Of a DNA stretch of 64,000 nucleotides, positions 8,428 to 18,851 are shown piece by piece. The stretch comes from Helicobacteraceae bacterium. Lineage in GTDB: Bacteria; Campylobacterota; Campylobacteria; Campylobacterales; Sulfurimonadaceae. Each line of letters opens with the position of its first letter. Position 1 is the first letter of the stretch. Where the stretch lies: NCBI GenBank assembly GCA_013138865.1, contig WTBY01000074.1, positions 1 through 64,000 on the forward strand, written 5' to 3'. Made by a program: the position numbers and the translations under genes. The notes under the pieces were generated by a model, which saw only the letters and a program-made list of their open reading frames with translations, did no database searches and had not been told where the DNA came from.

Positions 8428-9641
8428 TGAGCGACACTATGTTGTATATTTTGAGGTGCATTTGGTTCAAGGTGAATTATTCCAAATGTCTGTAAAGATG
8501 TTATAACAAGCGTAATAGAGAAAATTATTAGAAAAAATATAGAGATAGCTTTCATCATTTTAGACTTAGTTTTTTTAAGAGAAATAATACTTGGAAGTAT
8601 TCCAAATAAGAAGACTATACCGATCCCTCCTGCAACACTAATAGCACTTAAAAATATATCAGCAAAGAAGTAAGAAATTACCAATGGCGGTAAAAAAGCG
8701 ATAGAGATAATTACCCACTCATTATGAATATTAAAGCTATTTCCTAAGAAGTCTTTAGAGAAGTCTTTTAGTCCAACACCATTAGCTATGTATGAGTTAG
8801 AGATGGCTATGATAGAAAATATCATACCTATGATCGCAAAAGAAGCAGTTGTTAAAATATGTGACATTTGAACAGTTACAGGAACACCTTCAAGTCTTGC
8901 ACTATTTAAACTAATGTCTCCAAACTGAGGGACAACACCAATACCGACATAGATCCAAATAGCATTCATAACAAAACCAACAGCCATACCAAGAGCAAGT
9001 GGTTTCCAAATATCTTTACTCCAATTAGCATCATGACAAAGAGTTGGTATAAGGTTGTGAAAGTGAAAAGCAGTTACGATCATAGGAATAGCCATAGGTA
9101 AGTAGTTCCAGTCTGTGTAACCTATATGATCTTCTTTTATACCATCAAAACTAATAGCTACAAGAGTAAAAAATGCTACCCATAACAGAACCATTGTCAC
9201 CATACTGTAATGTTTAATAAACTTCATACCAGTATTTGTTAACGTTGTTAATAGTAAAAATAGTGCTAATAAAATAGAACTTTTCCACTCAGGTGCAATG
9301 TCAAAAATATTTACGATTACTTTTGAACCACCTGCTAAATAACCAGTAAGTAGACCATAAAGTATAAGTATATTTGCAGCAACTGCAACCCATTTACCAA
9401 CTTTACCTAAGTGCTTTTCATACAAACTAGGGTAGTTAAAAGTAGAGTCTTTTGATATGTTTGCTTCATCTGCAAGAACGATCGCAGAGAAGAACATACC
9501 ACCAGCAAAAAGTAACATCATTAGTAGTGATGGATAAAAGCCAGTAAGACCTGATGTTATAGGCATAGCTAAAATACCTGCACCTATTAAGTTGGCTGTT
9601 ACTAAAAGTGCTAAAAGAGTAGTTTGCTGTTTGCTTATCAT
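8424..9641 (-). CDS. sdaC: HAAAP-family amino acid permease, probably serine transporter
   Basis: A 405-residue inner-membrane protein with about 11 helices and the N-terminal signature LVTANLIGAGILAMPITSGL of the hydroxy/aromatic amino acid permease family. By sequence alone, tryptophan/tyrosine permease would fit too. It follows an L-serine dehydratase gene by one base on the same strand, the same pairing as sdaA/sdaC in Campylobacter jejuni, so serine uptake for catabolism is the best inference. The gene symbol rests on that context. Confidence 0.8.
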   Translation of the reverse strand: MISKQQTTLLALLVTANLIGAGILAMPITSGLTGFYPSLLMMLLFAGGMFFSAIVLADEANISKDSTFNYPSLYEKHLGKVGKWVAVAANILILYGLLTGYLAGGSKVIVNIFDIAPEWKSSILLALFLLLTTLTNTGMKFIKHYSMVTMVLLWVAFFTLVAISFDGIKEDHIGYTDWNYLPMAIPMIVTAFHFHNLIPTLCHDANWSKDIWKPLALGMAVGFVMNAIWIYVGIGVVPQFGDISLNSARLEGVPVTVQMSHILTTASFAIIGMIFSIIAISNSYIANGVGLKDFSKDFLGNSFNIHNEWVIISIAFLPPLVISYFFADIFLSAISVAGGIGIVFLFGILPSIISLKKTKSKMMKAISIFFLIIFSITLVITSLQTFGIIHLEPNAPQNIQHSVAH

Positions 9642-9642
9642 T

Positions 9643-11019
9643 TTAACATCCTATTGATGTGAAAATAGCTAAACCACCTTTAGCTGTTTCACGGTATTTT
9701 TCATTCATATCACGACCAGTTTCAAGCATTGTCCTTACTACCTCATCAAAAGATATTCTTCCATGCTGTTTTGAAAACGCCAATATATATGCATTATAAC
9801 CAGCAACAGCGCCAACAGCATTTCTCTCAATACATGGAACTTGAACATATCCACCAACAGGATCACAAGTTAAACCTAAAAAGTGTTCTAGTGCGATCGT
9901 AGCTGAGTTTTCTATAACTTCAAGAGGCTGTTTATCTATGGTCGATATAAGAGCTGCTGCCATAGAAGAAGCAACACCAACTTCACCTTGACACCCAACG
10001 TCTGCACCTGCAATAGAAGCATTCTCTCTTGCAATATAGGCGATCGCAGCTGCATTAAACATAGCATTGATGATCGACTTTTTGGAAGTTTTTAAATTGT
10101 TTCTTAAAAAATATATAACACCAGGAAGTATTCCAGATGATCCAGAGGTAGGTGCTGTTACTACTATTCTTCCAGCAGCATTCTCTTCAGAGGCTGCGAG
10201 TGAGTAAGAGTTCAGAAAAGTTAAACTTTTTGTAGTTTCAAACTTTTTCTTTTTTGCACTCTTAAAAACAGTTGAGGCACGTCTCTCTAACTTTATAGGA
10301 CCTGGCAAAATATGTTGAGTTGAGTTTAGACCATTGTCCACAGAGTCAAGCATAACATTTATGATTTTTTTCATTTTTTTAAAGATCTCTTTTTTGCTTA
10401 AAGAGCTAATTGCCATCTCATTTTCAAGAATAACCTGACTAAGAGGCAGACCTTTTTTTTCGCATAGAGTACGCAACTCATTAAAGTTACTGTACTTGTG
10501 TATAACTTTACCTTTTTTAATACTTTCGGCTTCGCCTTTGCACTTCGTAAAGCCACCACCCACAGAGTAGTACTCTTTTTCAACTGTAGTTTTTCCATCA
10601 GCATCAAGTAGTTTAATTCTGAGGGTATTTGAGTATTCAGACTCTATTGGTTCACGAGAGAAAATAAGGTCACTCTCAACAAGAGGAATAGTTTTGTCAC
10701 CTATTTGAATATTATAAACAGTATCTTTTTTTTCAAAAATATCTAAAAGAATGTCAGGATCACAACTCTCAGGGGTCATACCAAGAAGACCACCAACTAT
10801 GGCTCTATGCGTTCCATGTCCACGACCAGTTAAGCTTAATGAGCCAAATAACTCTATTCTAATCTTAACTGATTTTTTAATAATTTTTGAGTCTAGTGTT
10901 GAGCTAAACTCATAAAAACTATGTCCAATTTTAAGTGGTGCAATAGTATGCGAACTTGATGGACCGGGACCTATTTTAAAGATTTCAAAAATTGAAGTAT
11001 TTATAAAATTACTACTCAT
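9643..11019 (-). CDS. sdaA: L-serine dehydratase, single-chain iron-sulfur type
   Basis: It deaminates L-serine to pyruvate and ammonia with a [4Fe-4S] cluster acting as Lewis acid. The beta-type domain (FEIFKIGPGPSSSHTIAP at the N-terminus) and the alpha domain (TAPTSGSSGILPGV, then DVGCQGEVGVASSMAA) are fused, as in the 450-460-residue bacterial enzymes. Cluster cysteines are visible in GCQGEVG, LTCDPVGG and VPCIERN. It is oxygen-sensitive in relatives. With the downstream permease it forms a serine utilisation operon, a common carbon source route in Campylobacterota. Confidence 0.95.
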   Translation of the reverse strand: MSSNFINTSIFEIFKIGPGPSSSHTIAPLKIGHSFYEFSSTLDSKIIKKSVKIRIELFGSLSLTGRGHGTHRAIVGGLLGMTPESCDPDILLDIFEKKDTVYNIQIGDKTIPLVESDLIFSREPIESEYSNTLRIKLLDADGKTTVEKEYYSVGGGFTKCKGEAESIKKGKVIHKYSNFNELRTLCEKKGLPLSQVILENEMAISSLSKKEIFKKMKKIINVMLDSVDNGLNSTQHILPGPIKLERRASTVFKSAKKKKFETTKSLTFLNSYSLAASEENAAGRIVVTAPTSGSSGILPGVIYFLRNNLKTSKKSIINAMFNAAAIAYIARENASIAGADVGCQGEVGVASSMAAALISTIDKQPLEVIENSATIALEHFLGLTCDPVGGYVQVPCIERNAVGAVAGYNAYILAFSKQHGRISFDEVVRTMLETGRDMNEKYRETAKGGLAIFTSIGC

Positions 11020-11087
11020 GCTTAGCCTTTAGTGAACTTTTATATGTTATTATATCTTTTTTTAAACTCTAAATTATTGGAATATAT

Positions 11088-11375
11088 ATGGAACTGTTTG
11101 TAGATATTTTTTTTATAATAATGATTTTTGTTGCATTTGGTTTTTACATAAAACATAAAATGAGTAGTAGTTTTAATGAACTTCACGAAATACAAAGGGG
11201 CTACTGTCCTAAGTGTAAAGAGTCTATAAGCGAAGAACACTTCAAGCTAGATAAACGAAATGGTAGTTGTGGTGGTGTTTCAACTATGATCGCAACTTGT
11301 GGTCTTTGTGGGTATGAAAATGCTTTTAGTGTAGGAAGTAGTTCTACTTGTGGTAGTGGGTCGTGTAAAACTTAG
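11088..11375 (+). CDS. Small membrane-anchored zinc-ribbon-like protein
   Basis: A 95-residue protein: an N-terminal helix (residues 4-22), then a cytoplasmic part with CPKC (about 40-43) and CGLCGYE (about 71-77), the spacing of a four-cysteine zinc ribbon. Two more cysteine clusters, GSCGG and the terminal STCGSGSCKT, are unusual. Function unknown. Its stop codon overlaps that of the next, convergent gene. Confidence 0.7.
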   Translation: MELFVDIFFIIMIFVAFGFYIKHKMSSSFNELHEIQRGYCPKCKESISEEHFKLDKRNGSCGGVSTMIATCGLCGYENAFSVGSSSTCGSGSCKT

Positions 11376-11839
11376 TCGTAAACTACGATCCCATAATTGT
11401 CTTTTATTTTGTAAAATGTAGACTCTTCTGTAATTTCAAGATCATTTATTTTACCTAAATGGAACAAGCTATCTTTCTTAACAGCTATTCCGTGCTCTCT
11501 AAAAAAACGTCTTATATTTACAAATTTTATATTTTCAACGTACTTGTACTCAAAGCTACTGTGAAGCTTCATTTTGTCATAACTAAATAGATGATCGTTA
11601 ACGTGAAGTTTATCAGAAGCAAATTTTGTAGGTAAGTAGCCACCTAAGTCAGTAAGAGACTCTTGTATGTAGTCATACTTTGCTGGTAAAGTATCTTTTT
11701 GTAAAAATACATATTTGTTATTTAGTTTGAGGTTAGTGCTCTCTTTCCAGTAAGTATAAGCCGGATTAGAGACATTTAACTTTCTTGATATTTCACGCCA
11801 GAGCCAATAGTTATTTAGTTTGTTATATATAATTGCCAT
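11372..11839 (-). CDS. Conserved-looking protein of unknown function
   Basis: A 155-residue soluble protein rich in Tyr, Lys and Asn, with no signal peptide or membrane helix. Its C-terminal half (SFEYKYVENIKFVNIRRFFR, then HLGKINDLEITEESTFYKI) looks like an alpha/beta fold, but I recognise no motif. On its strand, TATAAT at 11846-11851 is 6 bp before the ATG and there is no Shine-Dalgarno sequence, suggesting a leaderless transcript. Confidence 0.6.
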   Translation of the reverse strand: MAIIYNKLNNYWLWREISRKLNVSNPAYTYWKESTNLKLNNKYVFLQKDTLPAKYDYIQESLTDLGGYLPTKFASDKLHVNDHLFSYDKMKLHSSFEYKYVENIKFVNIRRFFREHGIAVKKDSLFHLGKINDLEITEESTFYKIKDNYGIVVYD

Positions 11840-11958
11840 TACAATATTATAACTTATATAGTAAAACTTAACAACCTTAAATTAACATATTTTTAATTGC
11901 GACACTATTACGACAAACTTTAGCTAAAATAAGGTATTAAAATATTTTGGAGAAGAGT

Positions 11959-14352
11959 ATGAAAAATATTAAAAAGTATTTATCACTGTCTATATTGGTA
12001 ACTTTTATGGCTCTGTTTAGTGGTTGTGAATTATCTAAAAGTGGGACTGAGTCAGTAGTTAGTCTTAACATGAGTAAGCAAGACCTTGTTAGTGGTGAAA
12101 CAGAGATTGCAACCATAGTTTTAAAAGATAGTGCTGATACAACAAAAACTTATATAGTTGATCTATCTTCAAATAAACCAAGTGAAATTACTATAGCACC
12201 TGATCAGTGTGTACTCTCAAAAGAGAGTCCAAGATGTGAAGTGAAAATAACTTCAAATATTAATGATACGACTTATTTTCAATTAGAAGAGGGTATTAGC
12301 ATAACCGCTTCATACAATGATGATGTACGCGTGATAGGTAAGATCACTCATGTTCCTGCTTCTACACAAAGTAGGTTTTTTCAGATCAATAATCAGTGTA
12401 GTTTTGATGTCTGGATGGGAACAAGTGGAGCTTCAGCTGCACAAATAGGTTGTACTCCAAGTAGTGGCGATAAAAATTATCAAGCAAACTGTCCAACAGA
12501 TCAAATATGTTTGACAGTTAGTGCTAATGCAAACTATTGTGTTAATGCAAAAATTATAGATGTAAATGCAACTACACCTATTAACATTGCTGATGAAAAG
12601 ACAAAATATACGCTTAATTCGGCAGGTTGTCCAGGTGGTATTATTACTGATAAAAGCAGTACAATTTATGGTCAATGTGTCTGTTCTTTTAATGATAATT
12701 GTGCTAAAGGTCAAAAATGTTTACCATCAGCAGGTAAAAATCAGTGTATGTGGGATTTAGACATAGCAAATGCTGGACATGTTGCAACAGGTACAACACT
12801 CAAAGTACCTCTGAGTTATGATACTGATTCACTTTTTGCAGCAAGTGGTGCTATGTATATTAAGTTAGGGTGTGAAAGTGGTAAATGTATATCAGACAAC
12901 AAAGACCCAAGCTTACAATCTCCTACAACATTTATAGAGTATACTTTGGCAAATAAAGGTCTTGACTATTACGATATATCAAATATTAATGGTGCAAATA
13001 TACCTGTTTCTATGAAGCCAATTATCACAACTAAAACACCTTTTGAAAACAATAGCTCAACTACATCTTCTTTTGCAAAAAATGCTTATTGGTGTTCAGT
13101 TGCAGGTGGAACAACAAGTGAATTTAAAGCACATAATACAGAGTTAAAAAATGCAGGATATTCGCCACTCAGTACACTTGAGAGTAATTATGGCTGTAAA
13201 AATAGTTACAACACGACTTACACTCCTGGACTTACCTTTGTAAAAGCAAAACCACTTTCAACAAAACAGACATGTACTGAAGACAAGAACTGTACAGGTT
13301 CAAGTGCAGGATCACATTGTGGTGTTGCAGCAGATGATATGATAAATATTAAGCAAACTAAAAACTATGATCGTGCACAAAATTACAGTTGTGGTGAAAT
13401 CATAGGCTATAACTCTTTAACACAACTTTGTGGTATTGCAACTGCTACTGCAGGCTATCATGATACTACTGAGGGAATAAAATGCTCTAATGAAACTGTA
13501 AGCTCACAAGATTTTACTAACTATGCACTGTGTTCTATGAAGTTTGATGGGAACGATACTGGACCAGCTAGAAGTTGTTTTAATGCTAATCAAACAGCAT
13601 CTGGAGACACTTGTTGCGGCTACTCTACATGGAGTGGTATGATAAGTGATGGTAGTCAAGCTGTCTCTGGTGTTACAACTAGTGGTTGGACTAACAAAGT
13701 ACAAAGTTTTATTAAACCTATGAAAGAGGGCTGTTATACTGCTTACTCATACCAGTATGATGATCCATACTCAACATTTACATGCCAATCAAAAGAGGCG
13801 GTTACTAATAAAAATACCCTAAGCTATCAAATTACTCTATGTGATCAAAAAGCTGAGGGTGGCATAACAGTTCCTACATTGGCAAGTTGTAGGTTAAATA
13901 GCAACTACCCATCATCTACAAATCCTAATAGTATAGCTGTACCACCACCTAACATATTTATTAATAAAAATAGTACAGCTTATACTATGAGTGTTTACTC
14001 AGTAGCGGCTATTACAGATGCTGTATCTTCATTCACAAAATTGAGTAAAATATCAGCAACAGCTGACTTAAACTCAACTCAAAATCAAGTCTTTCCTAAT
14101 GTTTACCAAGACTCAAATAACTACTACTATGTTTTAGGTCAAAATCCTAAAGACAGTACATATCAAGGCTGTATGATTAAAAGTGTAGCAGGGACATGTA
14201 TAAAAGTAGTAGACAGTAAATATAACTCTATAGGCTGTAGTGTATGGGGAATAGCAGGGTTAAAAGCAGGAGCTAATGACTACCCATTTGGAAATAGACA
14301 GGTAAATATGCCAGCTTTTACTAATGGAAGTAAAGCAAACCCACTTAATTAA
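11959..14352 (+). CDS. Large lipoprotein with a thaumatin-like domain
   Basis: About 797 residues. A signal peptide ends in the lipobox LFSGC, so the protein should be lipid-anchored. A repeat-like beta domain (about 25-130) is followed by FQINNQCSFDVWMGTSG, matching the start of thaumatin-like domains. A long cysteine-rich stretch follows, and CYTAYSYQYDDPYSTFTC near residue 600 is the diagnostic thaumatin C-terminal motif. About 180 residues of non-thaumatin sequence come after it. More than 30 cysteines imply extensive disulfides. I chose the ATG at 11959 because GGAG lies 6 bp upstream; a TTG at 11947 is less likely. The role is unknown; plant and fungal relatives bind glucans. Confidence 0.8.
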   Translation: MKNIKKYLSLSILVTFMALFSGCELSKSGTESVVSLNMSKQDLVSGETEIATIVLKDSADTTKTYIVDLSSNKPSEITIAPDQCVLSKESPRCEVKITSNINDTTYFQLEEGISITASYNDDVRVIGKITHVPASTQSRFFQINNQCSFDVWMGTSGASAAQIGCTPSSGDKNYQANCPTDQICLTVSANANYCVNAKIIDVNATTPINIADEKTKYTLNSAGCPGGIITDKSSTIYGQCVCSFNDNCAKGQKCLPSAGKNQCMWDLDIANAGHVATGTTLKVPLSYDTDSLFAASGAMYIKLGCESGKCISDNKDPSLQSPTTFIEYTLANKGLDYYDISNINGANIPVSMKPIITTKTPFENNSSTTSSFAKNAYWCSVAGGTTSEFKAHNTELKNAGYSPLSTLESNYGCKNSYNTTYTPGLTFVKAKPLSTKQTCTEDKNCTGSSAGSHCGVAADDMINIKQTKNYDRAQNYSCGEIIGYNSLTQLCGIATATAGYHDTTEGIKCSNETVSSQDFTNYALCSMKFDGNDTGPARSCFNANQTASGDTCCGYSTWSGMISDGSQAVSGVTTSGWTNKVQSFIKPMKEGCYTAYSYQYDDPYSTFTCQSKEAVTNKNTLSYQITLCDQKAEGGITVPTLASCRLNSNYPSSTNPNSIAVPPPNIFINKNSTAYTMSVYSVAAITDAVSSFTKLSKISATADLNSTQNQVFPNVYQDSNNYYYVLGQNPKDSTYQGCMIKSVAGTCIKVVDSKYNSIGCSVWGIAGLKAGANDYPFGNRQVNMPAFTNGSKANPLN

Positions 14353-14485
14353 GCAATAAAACTACCCTATACTTGGGTAGTAAACTTCACATACTGCATA
14401 CTCCTAAAAGTTACGAAAAGAAGCTAATTACATAATTTAAGCTAATTGTAACTACATATAAACTATTATCTCAAAATATAAAAGA

Positions 14486-14498
14486 GACAAATTTTGTC
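14486..14498. promoter_or_regulatory. Palindrome upstream of nifS, possible operator
   Basis: GACAAATTTTGTC is a 6+1+6 perfect palindrome 25 bp before the nifS start, just ahead of an A/T-rich stretch that could be a -10. Iron-sulfur assembly operons are often repressed by an Fe-S or iron regulator, but nothing here identifies which one. Confidence 0.35.
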
Positions 14499-14522
14499 CT
14501 ATTTAAAATAAAGGCGTATTAG

Positions 14523-15737
<1,215 letters not shown>

Positions 15738-15757
15738 TTAGAATATAAGGAACTATT

Positions 15758-16726
15758 ATGGCAAAAAATGACTTAATGGGTGGATCTCTTTGGGATGAGT
15801 ACTCAGATATTGTAGCGGATCGAATGAATAACCCTCGTCATCAAGGTGAGATTACAGAAGAAGAGTGTAATAAAAATGGAACTAAACTTATAGTTGCAGA
15901 CTTTGGAGCTGAGAGCTGTGGAGACGCAGTTAGACTTTTTTGGGAAGTTGACAGTAGTGATGTGATTAAACGAGCTAAGTTTAAAAGTTTTGGTTGTGGA
16001 ACTGCGATCGCAAGTTCTGACATGATGGTTGAGCTTTGTGTAGGAAAAACTGTAAAACAAGCTGTTAAGATCACAAACATAGATGTTGAAAAAGCACTAC
16101 GTGATGATCCAGAAATTCCTGCTGTTCCACCTCAAAAAATGCACTGTTCTGTTATGGCGTATGATGTTATTAAAAAAGCAGCTTCATTATACCTAGGTGT
16201 TGATGAAGAGAGTTTTGAAGAGGAGATCATAGTTTGTGAGTGTGCTAGAGTTTCTCTTAAAACTCTTCAAGAAGTTATTAAAATAAATGATCTTAAAAGT
16301 GTAGAAGAGATCACAGACTATACGAAAGCTGGTGGTTTTTGTAAGAGTTGTATTAAACCAGGTGGTCACGAAGATCGAGAGTGGTACTTAGTAGATATTT
16401 TAGCTGATGTTCGTCGTGAAATGGACGAAGAAAAAATGAAAAATGCTGCTGACGCTGTTGATGGTGACTTTAAAACTATGACTATAGTTCAAAAAATTAA
16501 AGCTATAGACGCTGTAATTGATGAGAGTATTCGCCAGTTCTTAATTATGGATGGTGGAGATATGGAAATTATCGACATTAAAGAGAGTGACGAGTACATA
16601 GATGTATATATTCGCTATCTTGGTGCTTGTAATGGTTGTGCTAGTAGCTCAACAGGAACTCTTTACTCAATAGAGTCAACTCTAAGAGAAAAACTAGCTA
16701 CAAATATTAGAGTTCTTCCTATTTAA
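15758..16726 (+). CDS. nifU: Fe-S scaffold protein NifU, three-domain form
   Basis: A 322-residue scaffold. Residues 1-125 are IscU-like, with assembly cysteines in AESCGDAV, FGCGTAIASS and MHCSVMA. Residues 140-200 are the central [2Fe-2S] BFD-like domain (CECARVSLKTL and GGFCKSC). Residues 240-322 are the Nfu domain with the CNGCASSSTGT motif. The complete set of domains matches Helicobacter and Azotobacter NifU. AAGGA precedes the ATG. It receives sulfur from NifS and passes clusters to client proteins. Confidence 0.97.
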   Translation: MAKNDLMGGSLWDEYSDIVADRMNNPRHQGEITEEECNKNGTKLIVADFGAESCGDAVRLFWEVDSSDVIKRAKFKSFGCGTAIASSDMMVELCVGKTVKQAVKITNIDVEKALRDDPEIPAVPPQKMHCSVMAYDVIKKAASLYLGVDEESFEEEIIVCECARVSLKTLQEVIKINDLKSVEEITDYTKAGGFCKSCIKPGGHEDREWYLVDILADVRREMDEEKMKNAADAVDGDFKTMTIVQKIKAIDAVIDESIRQFLIMDGGDMEIIDIKESDEYIDVYIRYLGACNGCASSSTGTLYSIESTLREKLATNIRVLPI

Positions 16727-16734
16727 CCAATTTT

Positions 16735-16763
16735 AAAGCATAACTCATTTTGAGTTATGCTTT
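16735..16763 (+). terminator. Hairpin after nifU
   Basis: A 13-bp perfect stem (16735-16747 with 16751-16763, AAAGCATAACTCA) around a 3-base loop, 8 bp after the nifU stop. The right arm ends CTTT without a longer T-run. It is likely the operon terminator. Confidence 0.6.
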
Positions 16764-16824
16764 AGAAGCTCTGAATATCTACGCTCCATTTTTAATTAAG
16801 TCATAATTTTATATAATACCATTA

Positions 16825-18777
16825 ATGAAAATCAAAATCTTATTACTACCGATACTGTTCATAATAGTGAATATGTTTAATTATTATATAATTGAGTTAA
16901 ATACTGAACACAAAATAGGTATGGTTTTAAAAGAGAAACTAGAGTCCCTCTCGACACACTATAGAATTTTACTAGAGACTCAAAAAATGACAGCATCTAT
17001 GATATTTCAGTCTACAGTACAAATGCCTGAAGTTATAGAAATTATGTCTGAAGCTAGTAGCTCTACAAAAAATGAAAAAGCTCACTTAAGAGCTAGGTTA
17101 CATAACTTACTATATAAAAAATACAACATTATTAAACAAAAAGGTGTTCTTCAGTACCACTTTGTACTTCCTAATAATGAATCATTCTACAGAGCACATA
17201 AGCCAGATAAATTTGGAGACGATTTAACAAATATCAGATCTGACTTTAAATATGTAAATGAGACTCATAGGCCTACTAGAGGTTTTGTGCAAGGTAGGAC
17301 AGCACATGGTTTTAGAAATGCATTTCCACTTTTTGATAAAAATTATAAATATATAGGAGCCGTGGAAGTCTCTTTTTCTAGCGATCGCTTTCAGTGGTAT
17401 ATGAACAACATTAGTAACATACACTCACACTTTATAGTCGATAAAAGTATTTTTAATACTAAGGCTTGGAAAAGAGATGACTTAGTCTTAAAGTACGAAC
17501 AGAGTGCTGAAAGTAAAGAGCATATGATCACACTTGGCAATACACATGATAAAAATAAGTGTGTAACTGAAAACAGAGTAAAACTTCTACCTATTAAAGA
17601 TGAAATAGTTACTAAGTTAAAGTTGTCACTCCCATTTAGTAACTATGTTGAGTACAGAGGTAATGTAACTGTTGTTTCATTTTTACCAATTATGAATGTG
17701 CAAGACAAAGCAGTAGCTTGGACTATCTCTTATGTGGATAGTCCCATTATACATGACACACTACTGAGTAGTATTATATTAAAGCTATTATCTCTATTAA
17801 TAACACTTTTAATAACTTACTTTCTAGTAAAACAGATCTTTTCGCAACATAAACTAGAAGAAAAAAACCAAGCTATTGAAGAGCAAAAAGAGAAATTACA
17901 AAGACAACATCAGTACTTAAACGAAATATTAAACTCAACAGACAACATAATGTTTATTACAGATTTTAAAGATGTAAAGTACTCAAACAATATGTTTAAA
18001 AATATGTTGAAAGTTAAGCAGACTGAAATATTCAACCAAACGAGTAGGCATAACCTATTAAGTATATTTATTAATATTCATGGCTATTTACACTCTGGCT
18101 TACTTGAAGAGGGTGAAGATTTTATGTCACTAATAAAAAGAACACCTGTAAAAGATAGAGTTGTATCTATTTTAGACAATAACTCTAATCCAAAAGCTTT
18201 TCAAATAAGTGTAACTAACTCAGAAAATAGTGGTGACTATTTGGTTAGTTTATCTGACATAACTAAAATAAAAGAGTACCAAGTTTTAACTGAGCAAAAA
18301 GCCTACATAGATGGTCTTACAAATGTGTACAATAGAAATAAACTTAATGAAATATTTGCTCAAGAGATCAAAAACTCTAAAAGGTACAAAACACCACTAA
18401 CAATAGCGATCTTAGATATAGACAAATTTAAAGACTTTAACGATACTTATGGACACTTAATTGGAGATGAAGTTCTAATAACTATGGCACAAACTGTTCA
18501 ACATAACATAAGAGAGACTGATACCTTTGCTAGGTGGGGTGGAGAAGAGTTTGTAATACTGTTTATTAATACAACTTTAGCTGTAGCAAAAAGTGTATCT
18601 GAAAAGTTAAAAAATACAATAGAGCAAAACACTCACGATAAAGCAGGAAAAATTACCTCAAGTTTTGGATTAACTCAATATATTGAAAATGATACACAAA
18701 AGAGTATGTTTGAAAGATGTGATCGAGCGCTATATAAAGCAAAAGAGAATGGTCGAAATCGAGTGGAGATATTATAG
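16825..18777 (+). CDS. Membrane diguanylate cyclase with periplasmic sensor
   Basis: 650 residues: a membrane helix (4-20), a periplasmic Cache-like region to about residue 300 with the motif SFYRAHKPDKFGDD, a second helix (about 312-332), a coiled coil, a PAS-like region (360-480) and a C-terminal GGDEF domain with an active-site WGGEEF. RETD five residues earlier is a canonical inhibitory I-site, so product feedback is expected. It makes c-di-GMP. TATAAT at 16812-16817 is 7 bp from the ATG with no Shine-Dalgarno sequence, suggesting leaderless mRNA. The sensor motif recurs in the kinase at 38747-40507. Confidence 0.9.
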   Translation: MKIKILLLPILFIIVNMFNYYIIELNTEHKIGMVLKEKLESLSTHYRILLETQKMTASMIFQSTVQMPEVIEIMSEASSSTKNEKAHLRARLHNLLYKKYNIIKQKGVLQYHFVLPNNESFYRAHKPDKFGDDLTNIRSDFKYVNETHRPTRGFVQGRTAHGFRNAFPLFDKNYKYIGAVEVSFSSDRFQWYMNNISNIHSHFIVDKSIFNTKAWKRDDLVLKYEQSAESKEHMITLGNTHDKNKCVTENRVKLLPIKDEIVTKLKLSLPFSNYVEYRGNVTVVSFLPIMNVQDKAVAWTISYVDSPIIHDTLLSSIILKLLSLLITLLITYFLVKQIFSQHKLEEKNQAIEEQKEKLQRQHQYLNEILNSTDNIMFITDFKDVKYSNNMFKNMLKVKQTEIFNQTSRHNLLSIFINIHGYLHSGLLEEGEDFMSLIKRTPVKDRVVSILDNNSNPKAFQISVTNSENSGDYLVSLSDITKIKEYQVLTEQKAYIDGLTNVYNRNKLNEIFAQEIKNSKRYKTPLTIAILDIDKFKDFNDTYGHLIGDEVLITMAQTVQHNIRETDTFARWGGEEFVILFINTTLAVAKSVSEKLKNTIEQNTHDKAGKITSSFGLTQYIENDTQKSMFERCDRALYKAKENGRNRVEIL

Positions 18778-18851
18778 ATATATCTTATAACACTTCTATT
18801 TCTAATTTTTTTGCTATAATAGATTAAAATTATTCGATGTAGGAGTTGATG

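Noticed and set aside
14361-14381. Hairpin ACTACCC/GGGTAGT after the thaumatin-like gene as terminator
   Set aside because: The stem is only 7 bp with a 7-base loop and no T-run follows; not strong enough to list.
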